This document shows, piece after piece, positions 8,232-17,246 of a DNA stretch of 64,000 nt. This DNA comes from Lachnotalea sp. AF33-28 (GTDB lineage: Bacteria; Bacillota; Clostridia; Lachnospirales; Lachnospiraceae). Positions within the stretch are counted from its first letter, which is position 1, and every line of letters begins with the position of its first letter. The stretch covers positions 140,561 to 204,560 of the forward strand of contig NZ_QUEE01000005.1 of NCBI RefSeq assembly GCF_003477885.1, in the 5' to 3' direction. The notes beneath the pieces are model-generated. The model ran no database searches. It was given only the letters and a program-made list of their open reading frames with translations, and was not told where the DNA came from. The position numbers were made by a program, and so were the translations under genes.

Positions 8232-9023
8232 TTACAGCCAAACCGCCCAATCTCCGTAGCCAAAGGTCCCGCTTCCGTGATGCAGTTTCCCGTCCGCCTT
8301 CAGCTGCCTGAATGCGTCCCTCATCCGCACGAGAAGCTCCGGCTGTATATCAAGTGAGTGGTGGCCCGGAAACACTTTATTTACCGGCAGCGCCGCGACC
8401 TTCTCAAGAGAAGCGAGGTAGGCTTCGGGATCGGTGCTGGGATAATACGCCAGCAGCGTATCCTTATAAACGAGATCTCCGGTGAACAGATACCCCCGTC
8501 CTTTATCCAGAAAGCACATGTGGCCGGGCGAATGCCCGGGCGTGTGCAGCACTTCGATGATGCGCCCGCCTAAATCAATCTCATCTTTATCCTCCAGAAC
8601 CCTTGCAGGAATGCCTTGAAACAGCCGGTACGTGTTCACATCATAATCCGCCGGCAGGTCGCAGCGGTCAGTCACCATCTCTTTAACCGTATCCAAAGTC
8701 AGCGGAAAACCGCCGTCAAGCCAGCAAAGCTCCTCCCTGTGGGCACAGAAATCCGGGAAATACTCATGCCCTCCGATGTGGTCCCAGTGTATATGCGTAG
8801 CCGCAGCAGTTACCGGCTGATCCGTCAGCTTCATGACCGCCTCATAGATATTGCGGATGCCAAGCCCTGTATCGATCAGCAGACTCCGCTCGTTTCCCTT
8901 GAGAAGATAACAGTGCGTCTCCTCCCAATGCCGGTATTCGCTGATACAATAAGTATCCTCATCGATCCCATCTACAGTAAACCAATCTGAATATTCTCTA
9001 ACCGATTTATTCGAAATCTCCAT
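8232..9023 (-). CDS. MBL-fold metallo-hydrolase
   Basis: 263 residues with the metallo-beta-lactamase ligands: THIHWDHIGGH (HxHxDH), HTPGHSPGH, FTGDLVY and FPGHH near the C-terminus. It resembles glyoxalase II or quinolone-quorum-type hydrolases acting on thioesters or lactones; the substrate cannot be named. The start at 9023 (MEISNKS) is preferred because GGAGG lies 6 nt upstream; ATG 9068 would add 15 basic residues without a good site. Single gene, divergent from the sigma factor at 9156. Confidence 0.85.
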   Translation of the reverse strand: MEISNKSVREYSDWFTVDGIDEDTYCISEYRHWEETHCYLLKGNERSLLIDTGLGIRNIYEAVMKLTDQPVTAAATHIHWDHIGGHEYFPDFCAHREELCWLDGGFPLTLDTVKEMVTDRCDLPADYDVNTYRLFQGIPARVLEDKDEIDLGGRIIEVLHTPGHSPGHMCFLDKGRGYLFTGDLVYKDTLLAYYPSTDPEAYLASLEKVAALPVNKVFPGHHSLDIQPELLVRMRDAFRQLKADGKLHHGSGTFGYGDWAVWL

Positions 9024-9155
9024 CAGCAACCTCCGCAATTTAACCCTGCCCTTTTCTTCGATATTCATATCATATCACAAAAAATAAAACTTTCTATCCT
9101 CATGTCCCTTTTGGAAGATAAATCCACAATTACCTTTTAGAAGGGATGTGAGGAC

Positions 9156-9665
9156 ATGGAAGACAGAGAATTGCTGGAGCTGCTTGACAAAAATGCGGAG
9201 GAAGGACTTCGCCTGCTGATGGAGCTGTACACAAGACCGGTTTACTATGCTGCAGCACAGCGGCTGGAGAGTCCGGAGGATATCCGGGAATGCGTGCAGG
9301 ATACCTTCGCCGATTTTTATCTGTGGAGGAAACGTTTTGATTTGACCAAGGGCACGCTGAAGGTGTATCTCACGGCTATCGCCCAGAGAAAGGCGATAAA
9401 GTGTTATCATGACAATGTGCGCCAACGGCTCTTAGTGCAGAGGATGGAGCCGCCGCCTGTGCCGTCCTTAAGAGAAGAGGAGGCGGAGCTGTATGCGGCC
9501 ATGTCCTGCCTGGCCGGCATAGACAGGCGCATACTGCGTATGAAATACCTGGAAGGCTATAACGCCAGAGAGATAGGTGAACGCGTGGGCATGAGCCATG
9601 AGGCCGTAAAAAAACGCATCCAGCGCTCACTGCACAGACTCCTGGTATGGATGGAAGATACGTAA
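9156..9665 (+). CDS. ECF-type RNA polymerase sigma factor
   Basis: 169 residues. Region 2 (about 20-85: YTRPVYYAAAQRLESPEDIRE, VQDTFADFYLWRKRFD) and region 4 (about 105-165: IDRRILRMKYLEGYNAREI, GMSHEAVKKRIQRSLHRLL) are both present. It has no anti-sigma gene recognisable by sequence, but a multi-spanning membrane protein follows 93 bp downstream and may act as the membrane partner. The start has a purine-rich GAAGGGATGTGAGGAC site. An imperfect inverted repeat (CCTCATGTCCC around 9099, GGGATGTGAGG around 9144) sits ahead of the gene and may be an operator. Confidence 0.9.
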   Translation: MEDRELLELLDKNAEEGLRLLMELYTRPVYYAAAQRLESPEDIRECVQDTFADFYLWRKRFDLTKGTLKVYLTAIAQRKAIKCYHDNVRQRLLVQRMEPPPVPSLREEEAELYAAMSCLAGIDRRILRMKYLEGYNAREIGERVGMSHEAVKKRIQRSLHRLLVWMEDT

Positions 9666-9758
9666 TTTATTGAAAAACGATAAAAATATATTGAAATTAG
9701 ATGCGACAGGTGATATAATGTCGGCAGAATTGAAATCTGCATTGAGGAGGCATACATT

Positions 9759-11273
9759 ATGGACGATATGGAAAGAGAAACAACAGACCGGACATCCGGG
9801 CCGATGGCGGCGGCGCAGGAAACAACTTGGGAGGAAGAACGGAATCCGTTTATCAGGCGGATCTGTGAACAATACGGATATTTCCTGCTCATGGGACTGA
9901 TATTCGGGCTGCTGTTCGCTGCATGCTTTTACAGGGTGAACGGCGGAATCATGCGCCCGGTTTTTGTAATCGTCTTATATGGGATGACCGTGTGCTCCAT
10001 GCGCAGGCTGGATGTAAAGGTGAAGCGCGGTTCGGCGGTCTATATGGCCGGATCCCTGCTTCTGGGACTCTGTTCTCTGTTCACAGCCAGCTGGTTTTTT
10101 GATTTTTTTAATCTCATCGGCATACTGATCCTGTACAGCGTTTTCGTGCTGCATCAGCGCTGTGATATCAGGGAATGGGGGCTTGCGGAGCATTTCAGCC
10201 GCATCTGCATGCTGGGAATATATGCCTGCGGCGGCATATGCTATCCTTTTTCTGATGCGGGCAGATGGGCGCGGGAACGCAGAAAGCATACCGGCAGGCG
10301 CCTGACGGAATATCTGATCGGTACGCTGGTCGGCATCCCGATACTGCTTGTCATAGTCTGGCTGCTGGGGCAGGCGGATATGGTGTTTGGACGGCTGGTG
10401 GATCGGATCAATATCTTTAAGAGATGGGACATGGATGCGGTGGGGGTGCTGTTCTTCACGGTGATCGGCTTTTTTGCCTATTTCGGATATCTTCAGGGAA
10501 GCCTTAAGCATGATATGAATGCACAGGTAAAAGAAGTGAAAAAAAGGAGCCAGTCGCTGATTATAGTTCCCTGTGTGGCATTGACTGCGGTTTATGCGGT
10601 TTTCTGTGTGATACAGGTGCTCTATCTGTTTACGGGAGGCCTGTCGCTGCCTGAAGGATACACCTATGCTGAGTATGCCAGGAGCGGTTATATGCAGCTG
10701 CTTCTGGTGACCGCGTTTAATTTCGTCTGGGTTCTGTACTGCCTGAAGCATTTTGAAGAGTCCGCCCATCTGAAGACGGTGCTCACCCTCTGCTGTGGCT
10801 GCACATTTATCATGATTGCGTCGGCCGCTTACCGTATGATACTGTATATCCACGCATACCGCCTGACATTTCTGCGCGTGCTGGTACTGTGGAGCCTGAT
10901 CGTCCTGACGGTTCTGTTGGCCGGAGGGGTGGTGCTGATCTACCGGAGGCGTTTCCCGGTGTTCCGGTTCGGCCTCCTGGTGGTGCTGACCGCTTATCTG
11001 CTGCTTGGCTTTACGAAGCCGGATTTCTGGATCGCCCGCTACAACGTCAGCCATGCAGAAGTGATAGAGTGGGATGATATGCATTTCCTCACAAACCTGT
11101 CGCTGGATGCGGCCCCGGTGGCCGCGCTGCTGGAAAAGGAGCGCATGACATTGGATGCCGCCCAAGAGCAGGAACGCTATAAAAGATTTATTACAGATAA
11201 TGAGGAGCGCTTTGGAGGCTGGAGAAATTTCAATATTTCTAACTATCTTGCTTTAAAAGCCTGCGGTCAGTAG
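9759..11273 (+). CDS. DUF4173 (DUF4153-related) multi-pass membrane protein
   Basis: 504 residues with about twelve hydrophobic segments from residue 45 to about 425, and a hydrophilic C-terminal tail. The tail (WIARYNVSHAEVIEWDDMHF, LTNLSLDAAPV) is the signature of DUF4173. The start at 9759 has GAGGAGG upstream. Following directly after the ECF sigma gene, it is probably co-transcribed, and may sense membrane state or sequester the sigma factor; this is inferred from position only. It converges on the ThyX-like gene with no intervening sequence. Confidence 0.85.
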   Translation: MDDMERETTDRTSGPMAAAQETTWEEERNPFIRRICEQYGYFLLMGLIFGLLFAACFYRVNGGIMRPVFVIVLYGMTVCSMRRLDVKVKRGSAVYMAGSLLLGLCSLFTASWFFDFFNLIGILILYSVFVLHQRCDIREWGLAEHFSRICMLGIYACGGICYPFSDAGRWARERRKHTGRRLTEYLIGTLVGIPILLVIVWLLGQADMVFGRLVDRINIFKRWDMDAVGVLFFTVIGFFAYFGYLQGSLKHDMNAQVKEVKKRSQSLIIVPCVALTAVYAVFCVIQVLYLFTGGLSLPEGYTYAEYARSGYMQLLLVTAFNFVWVLYCLKHFEESAHLKTVLTLCCGCTFIMIASAAYRMILYIHAYRLTFLRVLVLWSLIVLTVLLAGGVVLIYRRRFPVFRFGLLVVLTAYLLLGFTKPDFWIARYNVSHAEVIEWDDMHFLTNLSLDAAPVAALLEKERMTLDAAQEQERYKRFITDNEERFGGWRNFNISNYLALKACGQ

Positions 11274-11885
11274 CTATTCAAGGAACAGCTCTTTAAAGTA
11301 AGGCAGCTCTTCCATCCACCCGCAGAGGCTCCTCCACTCCTCCAGCTTGTGTTCCTTTCTGGCGTAATAGATCTGCCGGATATTTTCATAATTCATCGTG
11401 CAGGTGCGCAGCTGGTTATAGCTGGAGGGAAGCAGCTGGATCAGGGTGTACCAGTACTGCTTGTCCTTGGTTTCCAGATAAAGTCTGCGGAAATCCTCCA
11501 GGCTGTCCACCAGCTGCCTTAGCACGGACAGGCCGTCCGGAGTCAGATGGTCATGGCTGAAGTCTTCCACGTCAAAGGGCTTGGAATGTATCTTGTGCAT
11601 GGTGCTGGTGGAATTGGCCACGGTGCCCACTTTATAGGTATCGAACTCCTTCCACCAGTAAAGAGGGGCCTGTATATCCACGGATACGAAGATCTGGCGG
11701 ATGAATTTGCGGTGGTCTCTGCCGGCCCTGCACAGGCGTTTCGCAAGGTCCAGATCGTTGGGACCGAAGATGAAGGTATCCCCCTCATAGCGGCTGTCGC
11801 CTTTCGCCCAGCTGTTCATGGGATTGCGGGCCCCCCGGATAGCGTTATCGAAATTCATTACGGATGTATTTGTTATTTTTATCAT
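11274..11885 (-). CDS. ThyX-like (flavin-dependent thymidylate synthase superfamily) protein
   Basis: 203 residues. The core (DLDLAKRLCRAGRDHRKFIRQI, APLYWWKEFDTYKVGTVANS, STSTMHKI) resembles a clade of phage and clostridial proteins related to ThyX. The classical ThyX RHR-x7-S motif is not plain; YWWKEFDTY-x10-STSTMH occupies the similar place. True ThyX makes dTMP from dUMP using FADH2 and methylene-THF, but this divergent clade may not. The start at 11885 has GGGAG 8 nt upstream. The tail is Tyr/Trp-rich and helical. It stands alone, converging on the DUF4173 gene. Confidence 0.5.
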   Translation of the reverse strand: MIKITNTSVMNFDNAIRGARNPMNSWAKGDSRYEGDTFIFGPNDLDLAKRLCRAGRDHRKFIRQIFVSVDIQAPLYWWKEFDTYKVGTVANSTSTMHKIHSKPFDVEDFSHDHLTPDGLSVLRQLVDSLEDFRRLYLETKDKQYWYTLIQLLPSSYNQLRTCTMNYENIRQIYYARKEHKLEEWRSLCGWMEELPYFKELFLE

Positions 11886-12049
11886 ATGCGGATGCTCCCT
11901 GACCTTTCAATCTGTCGTGGTTTATTTGATGTGTGTGAATCGGTGCTACTATAATAGCAGGTGGGAGGGAGGCTGTCAAATTAATAATGGTATAGGATTG
12001 TCTGACCTGTGTTACTGTGAATAGGTATCCCGACGATTCGACTCATTGC

Positions 12050-13347
12050 TTACCGTCTGCGTATGAGCTTCAGACGGTTAATCAGTTCCGCTGGATTCAG
12101 GGCAGCGAACATATCAATGACAGAGGGACGGGTCTGTCTGTATAAAAGCGGTACCGCGACAGTTACCGTTATCTGTGTGATCAATGTGGAGAAGGATGCC
12201 CCGGTGGCCCCGTACCGGGGAATCATGAGCGCGTTCAGGATAAAATTGATGATGACGCCGAAAAGAGCAAAGCGTCCGGAGTATTTCTGGAGTCCTTCAC
12301 ACAAAAGCCAGGTTGTTCTTGCCACCGCCAGATGTGAGAACAGCGTGCTCCAAATCAGCAGATTCAGGGAAGGGACTGCGCCGAGAAAGGCGCTTCCGCC
12401 TCCGATGGTCAATATGGCGAACCTGCCTGCCGCCAGGGTTCCGATACCGACCAGAATGCCCAGCCAGATCAGTATGGAATAGAGTGTCCGCATCCGCTCC
12501 TTATAGTTTATATTCCTGGCATGCCCCTCGATGATCACGGGGCGGTAGGAATTCATGATGGCGTTGGGGATAAAGACCCAGATAAAAGAGATGAAGTATG
12601 CGGCGTCATAGATTCCGGTTTCACCGTCACCGCATATGCTGCCCAGCATCAGCTTATCCATGGTATTGTAGAGCACGGTGATGAGAGAAGCCACCACAAA
12701 AGGCCTGCCCTGGCGCAGCAGATATTTTCCCACAGAGAAGGAGAAGCTGAATCGTCTGCCGCCGGACCGGAAATACATGATAAAGAGGATCGCGCAGGCG
12801 ACCGCAGCATCCACCACTGCGGAGAGGGCGAACCATTCCACATTTTTGGCGGAGAGCACAATATAAAATTTCCAGAAAGCCACGATGACATAGGTGATGC
12901 CCTTGGCAATCGCCACGTTTTTATATTTCAGCCGCGCCTGAAATCTGTAATCCAGAAATTCATACAGCTTAAAGATCAGTTCCAGGGATTGCAGCAGAGC
13001 GATCACCATGTAAAACGGACTGTGATCCTTGACCGTAAAGACGACAATCTGTATAGCAAGTATTGAGAACAGACTGGCAGCCAAACGCATAACCATGCTG
13101 GTGCCCAGTATTTTTCCCTCATCCTCCGGCTTTCTATCAGTTCTTTGATCAGAACGAATTCCAGTCCAAGGCTCGACAGGGTCAGAAAGACCGACACACA
13201 GGCGCTGCCAAATGCCAGCAGCCCGTTGTTATCCACGCCCAGATATCTGCGCGTAATGGCAGATACGACAATCGATATCGCCGCCTGCAGCAGCCTCTCG
13301 GATATCATCCACATGGAATTGCCAAATATACTTTTCTTCTGATCCAT
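12050..13347 (-). pseudogene. Oligosaccharide flippase (Wzx/MVF-type), frameshifted near the N-terminal quarter
   Basis: The first frame (13347 to about 13130) begins MDQKKSIFGNSMWMISERLL and encodes the first membrane helices of a COG2244 polysaccharide exporter (YLGVDNNGLLAFGSACVSVF). The remainder (ILGTSMVMRLAASLFSILAI through to LKLIRRR at 12050) is in another frame. The join falls at about 13125-13135, where one missing base restores continuity (ELIES / PEDEGKILGTSM) and gives about 432 residues, normal for the family. It would flip undecaprenyl-linked sugars for cell-surface polysaccharide. No glycosyltransferases lie nearby. The GGAG ribosome site before ATG 13347 is intact. It may be a pseudogene or an assembly indel. 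Confidence 0.85.
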
Positions 13348-13453
13348 CGGCTTCTCCGTTTCTTTTAAACATTTGTTAGATCTGATTATACCCTTTATAT
13401 AACAATCCTACAAGTCCGGTGGTCCGGTGAGAACATAACGTATATAATGATAA

Positions 13454-13660
13454 TTACTGTTCACAGTTACCGAAAACTTCCCGCGTATGAGAGGGCAGGG
13501 TATGGTCCTCATTGGGACCCGCTCTCGCTCCGTGAAGCGCGCAGCGGTACTAATGCTGTAAAATACACAGCAATAAGTACCGGCGGGCTTCAAGGGATCC
13601 CTATGAGGACCATACCCTGCCCTCTCATACGCTGCTTTATCGGCAGCGTGTGAACAGTAA
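13454..13660. repeat. 207-bp compound inverted repeat built from palindromic element family 1
   Basis: The ends TTACTGTTCACA (13454-13465) and TGTGAACAGTAA (13649-13660) are exact complements. Inside them a 30-bp arm at 13483-13512 is exactly repeated inverted at 13603-13632. A third, imperfect stem lies around CGGTACT and AGTACCG in the centre. The arms carry the CCTGCCCTCTCATACGC core of the elements near 26.43 and 50.61 kb. No gene is present in the 13348-13771 gap, which otherwise holds only the AraC gene's leader. Confidence 0.9.
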
Positions 13661-13771
13661 CGTTACTGCTCACGGCTGCCATAAACAGCAGCTATTGATA
13701 TTTAATTGTCCGGAGTCTATACTTTAAGCATAACATAATCTCTAAACACCAAACAGGGCAGGTGAGCGTCA

Positions 13772-14653
13772 TTGTATACGTTTGAACTGGAACAATATAT
13801 GGATCCCCGCGAAAATATCAATATCATTTACTGCACCCATGATATGGGATGCGAAATCCACAGGCATGAGTTCGTGGAACTCATCTTCATAGAAGAAGGC
13901 ATGAGCACCCATTACATCGACGGACAGAGGTATGATGCGAGGCCCGGGGACCTCATATTTGTCAATTACGGACAGACGCATTCCTTTGAGACAAACGACG
14001 GTATAAGCTATTATAATCTTTTGTATGTGCCCGAATTTTTCAGCGCGCAGCTCATTAACTCGGAAAGCATTTATGAGATATTTGAGATATCCCTTTTCAG
14101 AGAATTTGAGAACGCGCCGAGAGGCTGTACACAGATGGCCTGCTTCAGAGGAGGAGAGTATTTAAAGCTGCGCGAGCTGGTGGAGGACATGGAGAAAGAA
14201 TTTGTGAGGAAGGAAACCGGCTACCGCTCCATCCTCAACGGTTACAGCAGAGTCCTGTTTTCGAAGATCCTCCGTAAACTCAAAAGCGGCGAAAAAAGGA
14301 GCGGTGAAAAGGACAGCGCGCAGAAATGCGTGGAAACGATCACTGCGGAATGTCTGGCATATATCGACTCCAGATGTTTTGAAAAGATATCCCTTAAGGA
14401 AATTGCGGAGCGCACTTTTTACAATCCCTCCTATTTGAGCCGGATGTTCCGGATGCACTGCGGGGTGAGCCTTTCGGAATATATAAAGGAAAAACGCATG
14501 GCGGAAGCGGGCAGGCTCCTTAAGGATACCGATCTTAGCAATGAGGAGATCATGAACCGGATCGGCTATACGGATAAAAAGCAGTTTTACAGCAATTTCA
14601 AGGAGGTATACGGCCAGACTCCCTCCAGCTACCGTAAAAATCCCCTACCATAG
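13772..14653 (+). CDS. AraC family transcriptional regulator with cupin sensor domain
   Basis: 293 residues. The N-terminal cupin (about 20-100: HRHEFVELIFIEEGMSTHYI, DGQRYDARPGDLIFVNYGQ) senses a ligand. The C-terminal double HTH (about 190-290: ISLKEIAERTFYNPSYLSRM, SEYIKEKRMAEAGRLL, IGYTDKKQFYSNFKEVYG) binds DNA. The start is TTG at 13772, with AGGTGA 7 nt upstream. It immediately precedes, in the same direction, the ADP-ribosylglycohydrolase gene at 14755, which has its own TATAAT about 65 nt before its start. It is probably the activator of that gene. Confidence 0.9.
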   Translation: MYTFELEQYMDPRENINIIYCTHDMGCEIHRHEFVELIFIEEGMSTHYIDGQRYDARPGDLIFVNYGQTHSFETNDGISYYNLLYVPEFFSAQLINSESIYEIFEISLFREFENAPRGCTQMACFRGGEYLKLRELVEDMEKEFVRKETGYRSILNGYSRVLFSKILRKLKSGEKRSGEKDSAQKCVETITAECLAYIDSRCFEKISLKEIAERTFYNPSYLSRMFRMHCGVSLSEYIKEKRMAEAGRLLKDTDLSNEEIMNRIGYTDKKQFYSNFKEVYGQTPSSYRKNPLP

Positions 14654-14754
14654 CGTAAAGATCTCCCATTTTCCCAAACCGGCAGAAGCCTTATAATTGT
14701 TTTAAAGGATCACCCCGGCAGACGGGGATCACAGCGTATAAGGAGACGGATACT

Positions 14755-16242
14755 ATGAAGCTTACATTTAACGAGTATAGGGATAAGGTAAGGGCCTGCT
14801 GGCTCGGGAAAAATATCGGCGGGACTCTGGGGGCACCTTTTGAATGCATCCGCGGGGTCTATGACATTTCATATTATACCCATGACCTTTCTCTGGGCGT
14901 TCTGCCCAATGACGATCTGGATCTGCAGCTCGTCTGGCTGAACGCGGCGGAAGAGTACGGAAAAAACGTGAATGCGGAGATTCTCGGTGAGTACTGGATC
15001 TCCTATGTAACGGCGGACTGGTCAGAATATGGGGCCGGCAAGAACAACATGCGCTACGGCCTTATGCCTCCCATCTCGGGCTGGTACAAAAACCACAATA
15101 AAGACAGCTGCGGGTGTTTCATCCGGAGTGAGATCTGGGCCTGTCTGGCTCCCGGACATCCCGATACGGCAGTGAAATATGCCTATGAGGACGCCATATG
15201 CGACCACGCGCAGGAAGGCATGTACGCGGAAATCTACTGCGCAGCTCTGGAGAGCGCTGCATTTGCGGTAACGGATCGGGAGGAACTGGTACGTACCGCA
15301 CTGTCCTATATTCCCGCGGACTGCGCGGTAGCCGGAGCGGTGCGCACCGTATTCGAATGTTATGAAGAGGGGAAGGACTGGAAAGAGGCGAGAAAGGCTG
15401 TGCTGCAGAGGTACCCCGGCTCCTTCGGCATGCTGTCCGGATACCGCGACCAGGAGCCGGAACCGGATATCCCGGTGGGCAGTCTCGGCTATGACGCGCC
15501 CAGCAATATCGGCATCATGATGATCGGATGGGTCTATGGAGAAGGCGATTTTTCCCGGAGCATCTGTATAGCGGCCGGCTGCTGTGAGGATGGGGACTGT
15601 ACGGCCGGGACCCTGGGAGCGCTTCTGGGGATCATCGGCGGAACCGGCGCAATCGAGGAGAAATGGCTCAAGCCCATCGGAGATGAGATCAAGACCATCT
15701 CCATTGACAGAACAAACAGCTGCCTGCGGGTTCCCGCTACAGTTTCAGAGCTGACGCAGAGAGTGATCAACCTGATGCCTGTGTTTATGCACGGACAGTA
15801 CACTCTGAGTATGGACGGGGAATTCCTGTTTGACACTGTGGAGAGCATCGGGTCCGGCACCGGATTTGCAAAGGAAATTGCGGTATCGCCGGTCTGCATC
15901 AGAAAGTCCTGCAGCCTGTATGATATCCGCATCGTATATGAGGATGGCAGCCTGACAGTGCAGGAAAACGTGCCCAAGCGTTTTCAGGTAAGAGTGGATA
16001 ACCGGCTGAACAGACAGCAATGGCTGGAATGCAGGCTTCACCTTCCGGCTGAATGGACCGCCCGCCCGGCCGCCTCCATGTGCGTGAATCTGAACCAGCG
16101 TCACGGCGGATCGGCCGTGACGGAATTCGATTTTACCGTCACGCCGGGATCCATCACTTCCGGAAGATATGAGGTGCAGCTTGAGATTAAGTCCAGCGGC
16201 AGACTGACGCAGATGTTTGTGCCGATTCTGCTGCTGGCGTAA
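14755..16242 (+). CDS. ADP-ribosylglycohydrolase (DraG/ARH) family protein
   Basis: 495 residues. It carries the two metal-site motifs of the ARH fold: PNDDLDLQLVW near residue 60 and EDGDCTAGTLGALLG near 285. The N-terminal AxWLGKNIGGTLGAPFE loop is also typical. About 130 residues after the fold form an extra C-terminal beta domain. The family removes ADP-ribose from N-, O- or S-linked targets or hydrolyses related sugar nucleosides. In AraC-controlled clostridial loci such long members are thought to act on small nucleosides or glycosides rather than on proteins. The start at 14755 has AAGGAG upstream. It ends with a strong terminator at 16282. Confidence 0.85.
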   Translation: MKLTFNEYRDKVRACWLGKNIGGTLGAPFECIRGVYDISYYTHDLSLGVLPNDDLDLQLVWLNAAEEYGKNVNAEILGEYWISYVTADWSEYGAGKNNMRYGLMPPISGWYKNHNKDSCGCFIRSEIWACLAPGHPDTAVKYAYEDAICDHAQEGMYAEIYCAALESAAFAVTDREELVRTALSYIPADCAVAGAVRTVFECYEEGKDWKEARKAVLQRYPGSFGMLSGYRDQEPEPDIPVGSLGYDAPSNIGIMMIGWVYGEGDFSRSICIAAGCCEDGDCTAGTLGALLGIIGGTGAIEEKWLKPIGDEIKTISIDRTNSCLRVPATVSELTQRVINLMPVFMHGQYTLSMDGEFLFDTVESIGSGTGFAKEIAVSPVCIRKSCSLYDIRIVYEDGSLTVQENVPKRFQVRVDNRLNRQQWLECRLHLPAEWTARPAASMCVNLNQRHGGSAVTEFDFTVTPGSITSGRYEVQLEIKSSGRLTQMFVPILLLA

Positions 16243-16281
16243 AGTGCGATCAGGGTTACTGCCGGCAAGTACCGTTAACTT

Positions 16282-16330
16282 ACCCGCGCATGACAGAACT
16301 GAGTATGGTCCTGTCATGCGGGTTTTTTTT
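16282..16330 (+). terminator. Rho-independent terminator
   Basis: ACCCGCGCATGACAG and CTGTCATGCGGGT form a stem around a 14-nt loop, followed by eight T residues. It ends the ADP-ribosylglycohydrolase transcript. The remaining bases to 16491 show nothing recognisable. Confidence 0.9.
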
Positions 16331-16491
16331 ATTGATTTGATAGACGAAAATCGTCTTATAACTTCTCATAAGCCTTTATAAGAAAACAGAGAAACCCTTG
16401 TAGAATGAGGCTTTTCGCTGCTTTTGCTTAAATCCCGCCGTATCTCTTTATATTTCCCTTTTGTATGCACGGACGTCAAAAAAGCGTCAAG

Positions 16492-17055
16492 TTAAGTGAT
16501 AGGCGCCTTGCGATTCGGTTTCACTATTTCATTATCCATAAAGACTCTTGAACCTGTTGCACTTTTTTGTCCTTGATATTTGCCGTTATATGGATTTAAT
16601 GCGGTATCGTCCATTTGAGCAAAAACCAGTTGCCCAATCCTGCGTCCAGCTTTTAATTTAATAGCACAACGATTTGCATTATATAATTCGAGTGTGATTT
16701 CGCCTTTAAAACCGGGATCAACCCAACCAGCATTTTGAATAAATAATCCCATTCTTCCCAGGGAACTTCTGCCCTCTACAAAAGCTGTCAAGTCATTAGG
16801 TAAATTAATATATTCCATAGTAGTAGCAAGCACAAATTGATTAGGTAATAGGATATAAGTATCTGCTCTAATTGTTTTATATTTAATTTCGTTTTCAAGC
16901 GTAATTATACCTGTAGATGAATCTTCAACAATACTGAATGTATCCCCAAGACGAATGTCAACACTTGCAGGCTGTATTTGCTCCTTTTCTAAAGGTGTAA
17001 TAGACAATGTTTTTTCTTGTATCATTTTCATAATTGTTTTATCGGATAAAATCAT
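16492..17055 (-). CDS. dcd: dCTP deaminase
   Basis: 187 residues of the trimeric dUTPase/dCTP deaminase fold. Conserved blocks: MILSDKTI at the start, [13 protein letters not shown] near 30-45, [19 protein letters not shown] near 100 and [13 protein letters not shown], followed by a [11 protein letters not shown] strand. The GRSSLGR loop holds the substrate-binding Arg/Ser pair and the following Glu of GEITLE is the catalytic acid. It converts dCTP to dUTP (or, if bifunctional, directly to dUMP) for dTMP supply. ATG 17055 has GGAGG 6 nt upstream; a longer frame to 17142 is not supported. AT-rich relative to its neighbours. Confidence 0.92.
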   Translation of the reverse strand: MILSDKTIMKMIQEKTLSITPLEKEQIQPASVDIRLGDTFSIVEDSSTGIITLENEIKYKTIRADTYILLPNQFVLATTMEYINLPNDLTAFVEGRSSLGRMGLFIQNAGWVDPGFKGEITLELYNANRCAIKLKAGRRIGQLVFAQMDDTALNPYNGKYQGQKSATGSRVFMDNEIVKPNRKAPIT

Positions 17056-17183
17056 TTCTTGCCTCCTGTATATTATATAAAACAATATCGTTGTCACTTT
17101 TGGTTTGATTTTACCATGTCCAGCACCAATTTGCCACTTCATTCAGAAAATACACATGGATCCTCATTCCCTCCGGGCAGGAG

Positions 17184-17235
17184 CGCACTGCGGTGGAACG
17201 GGATGATGTCGCTAAAGCGACCCGCCGCAGGCGGA
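17184..17235 (+). repeat. Palindromic repeat family 2, copy 1
   Basis: A 52-bp element starting CGCACTGCGG, with the nested hairpin GTCGCTAAAGCGAC inside the outer pair CTGCGG...CCGCCGCAG. It matches copies at 27107 and 57202 at most positions. It lies just beyond the 3' end of the phosphodiesterase gene. Confidence 0.9.
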
Positions 17236-17246
17236 GTATCCCGCTT

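Noticed and set aside
9975..11165. 396-codon open frame on the minus strand
   Set aside because: It is antisense to the DUF4173 gene, which has a clear ribosome site, membrane helices and a family signature; the antisense product is low-complexity His/Gln-rich.
13447..13653. 68-codon frame in the 207-bp inverted repeat
   Set aside because: It exists only because both arms are open; no ribosome site and no similarity to a protein family.
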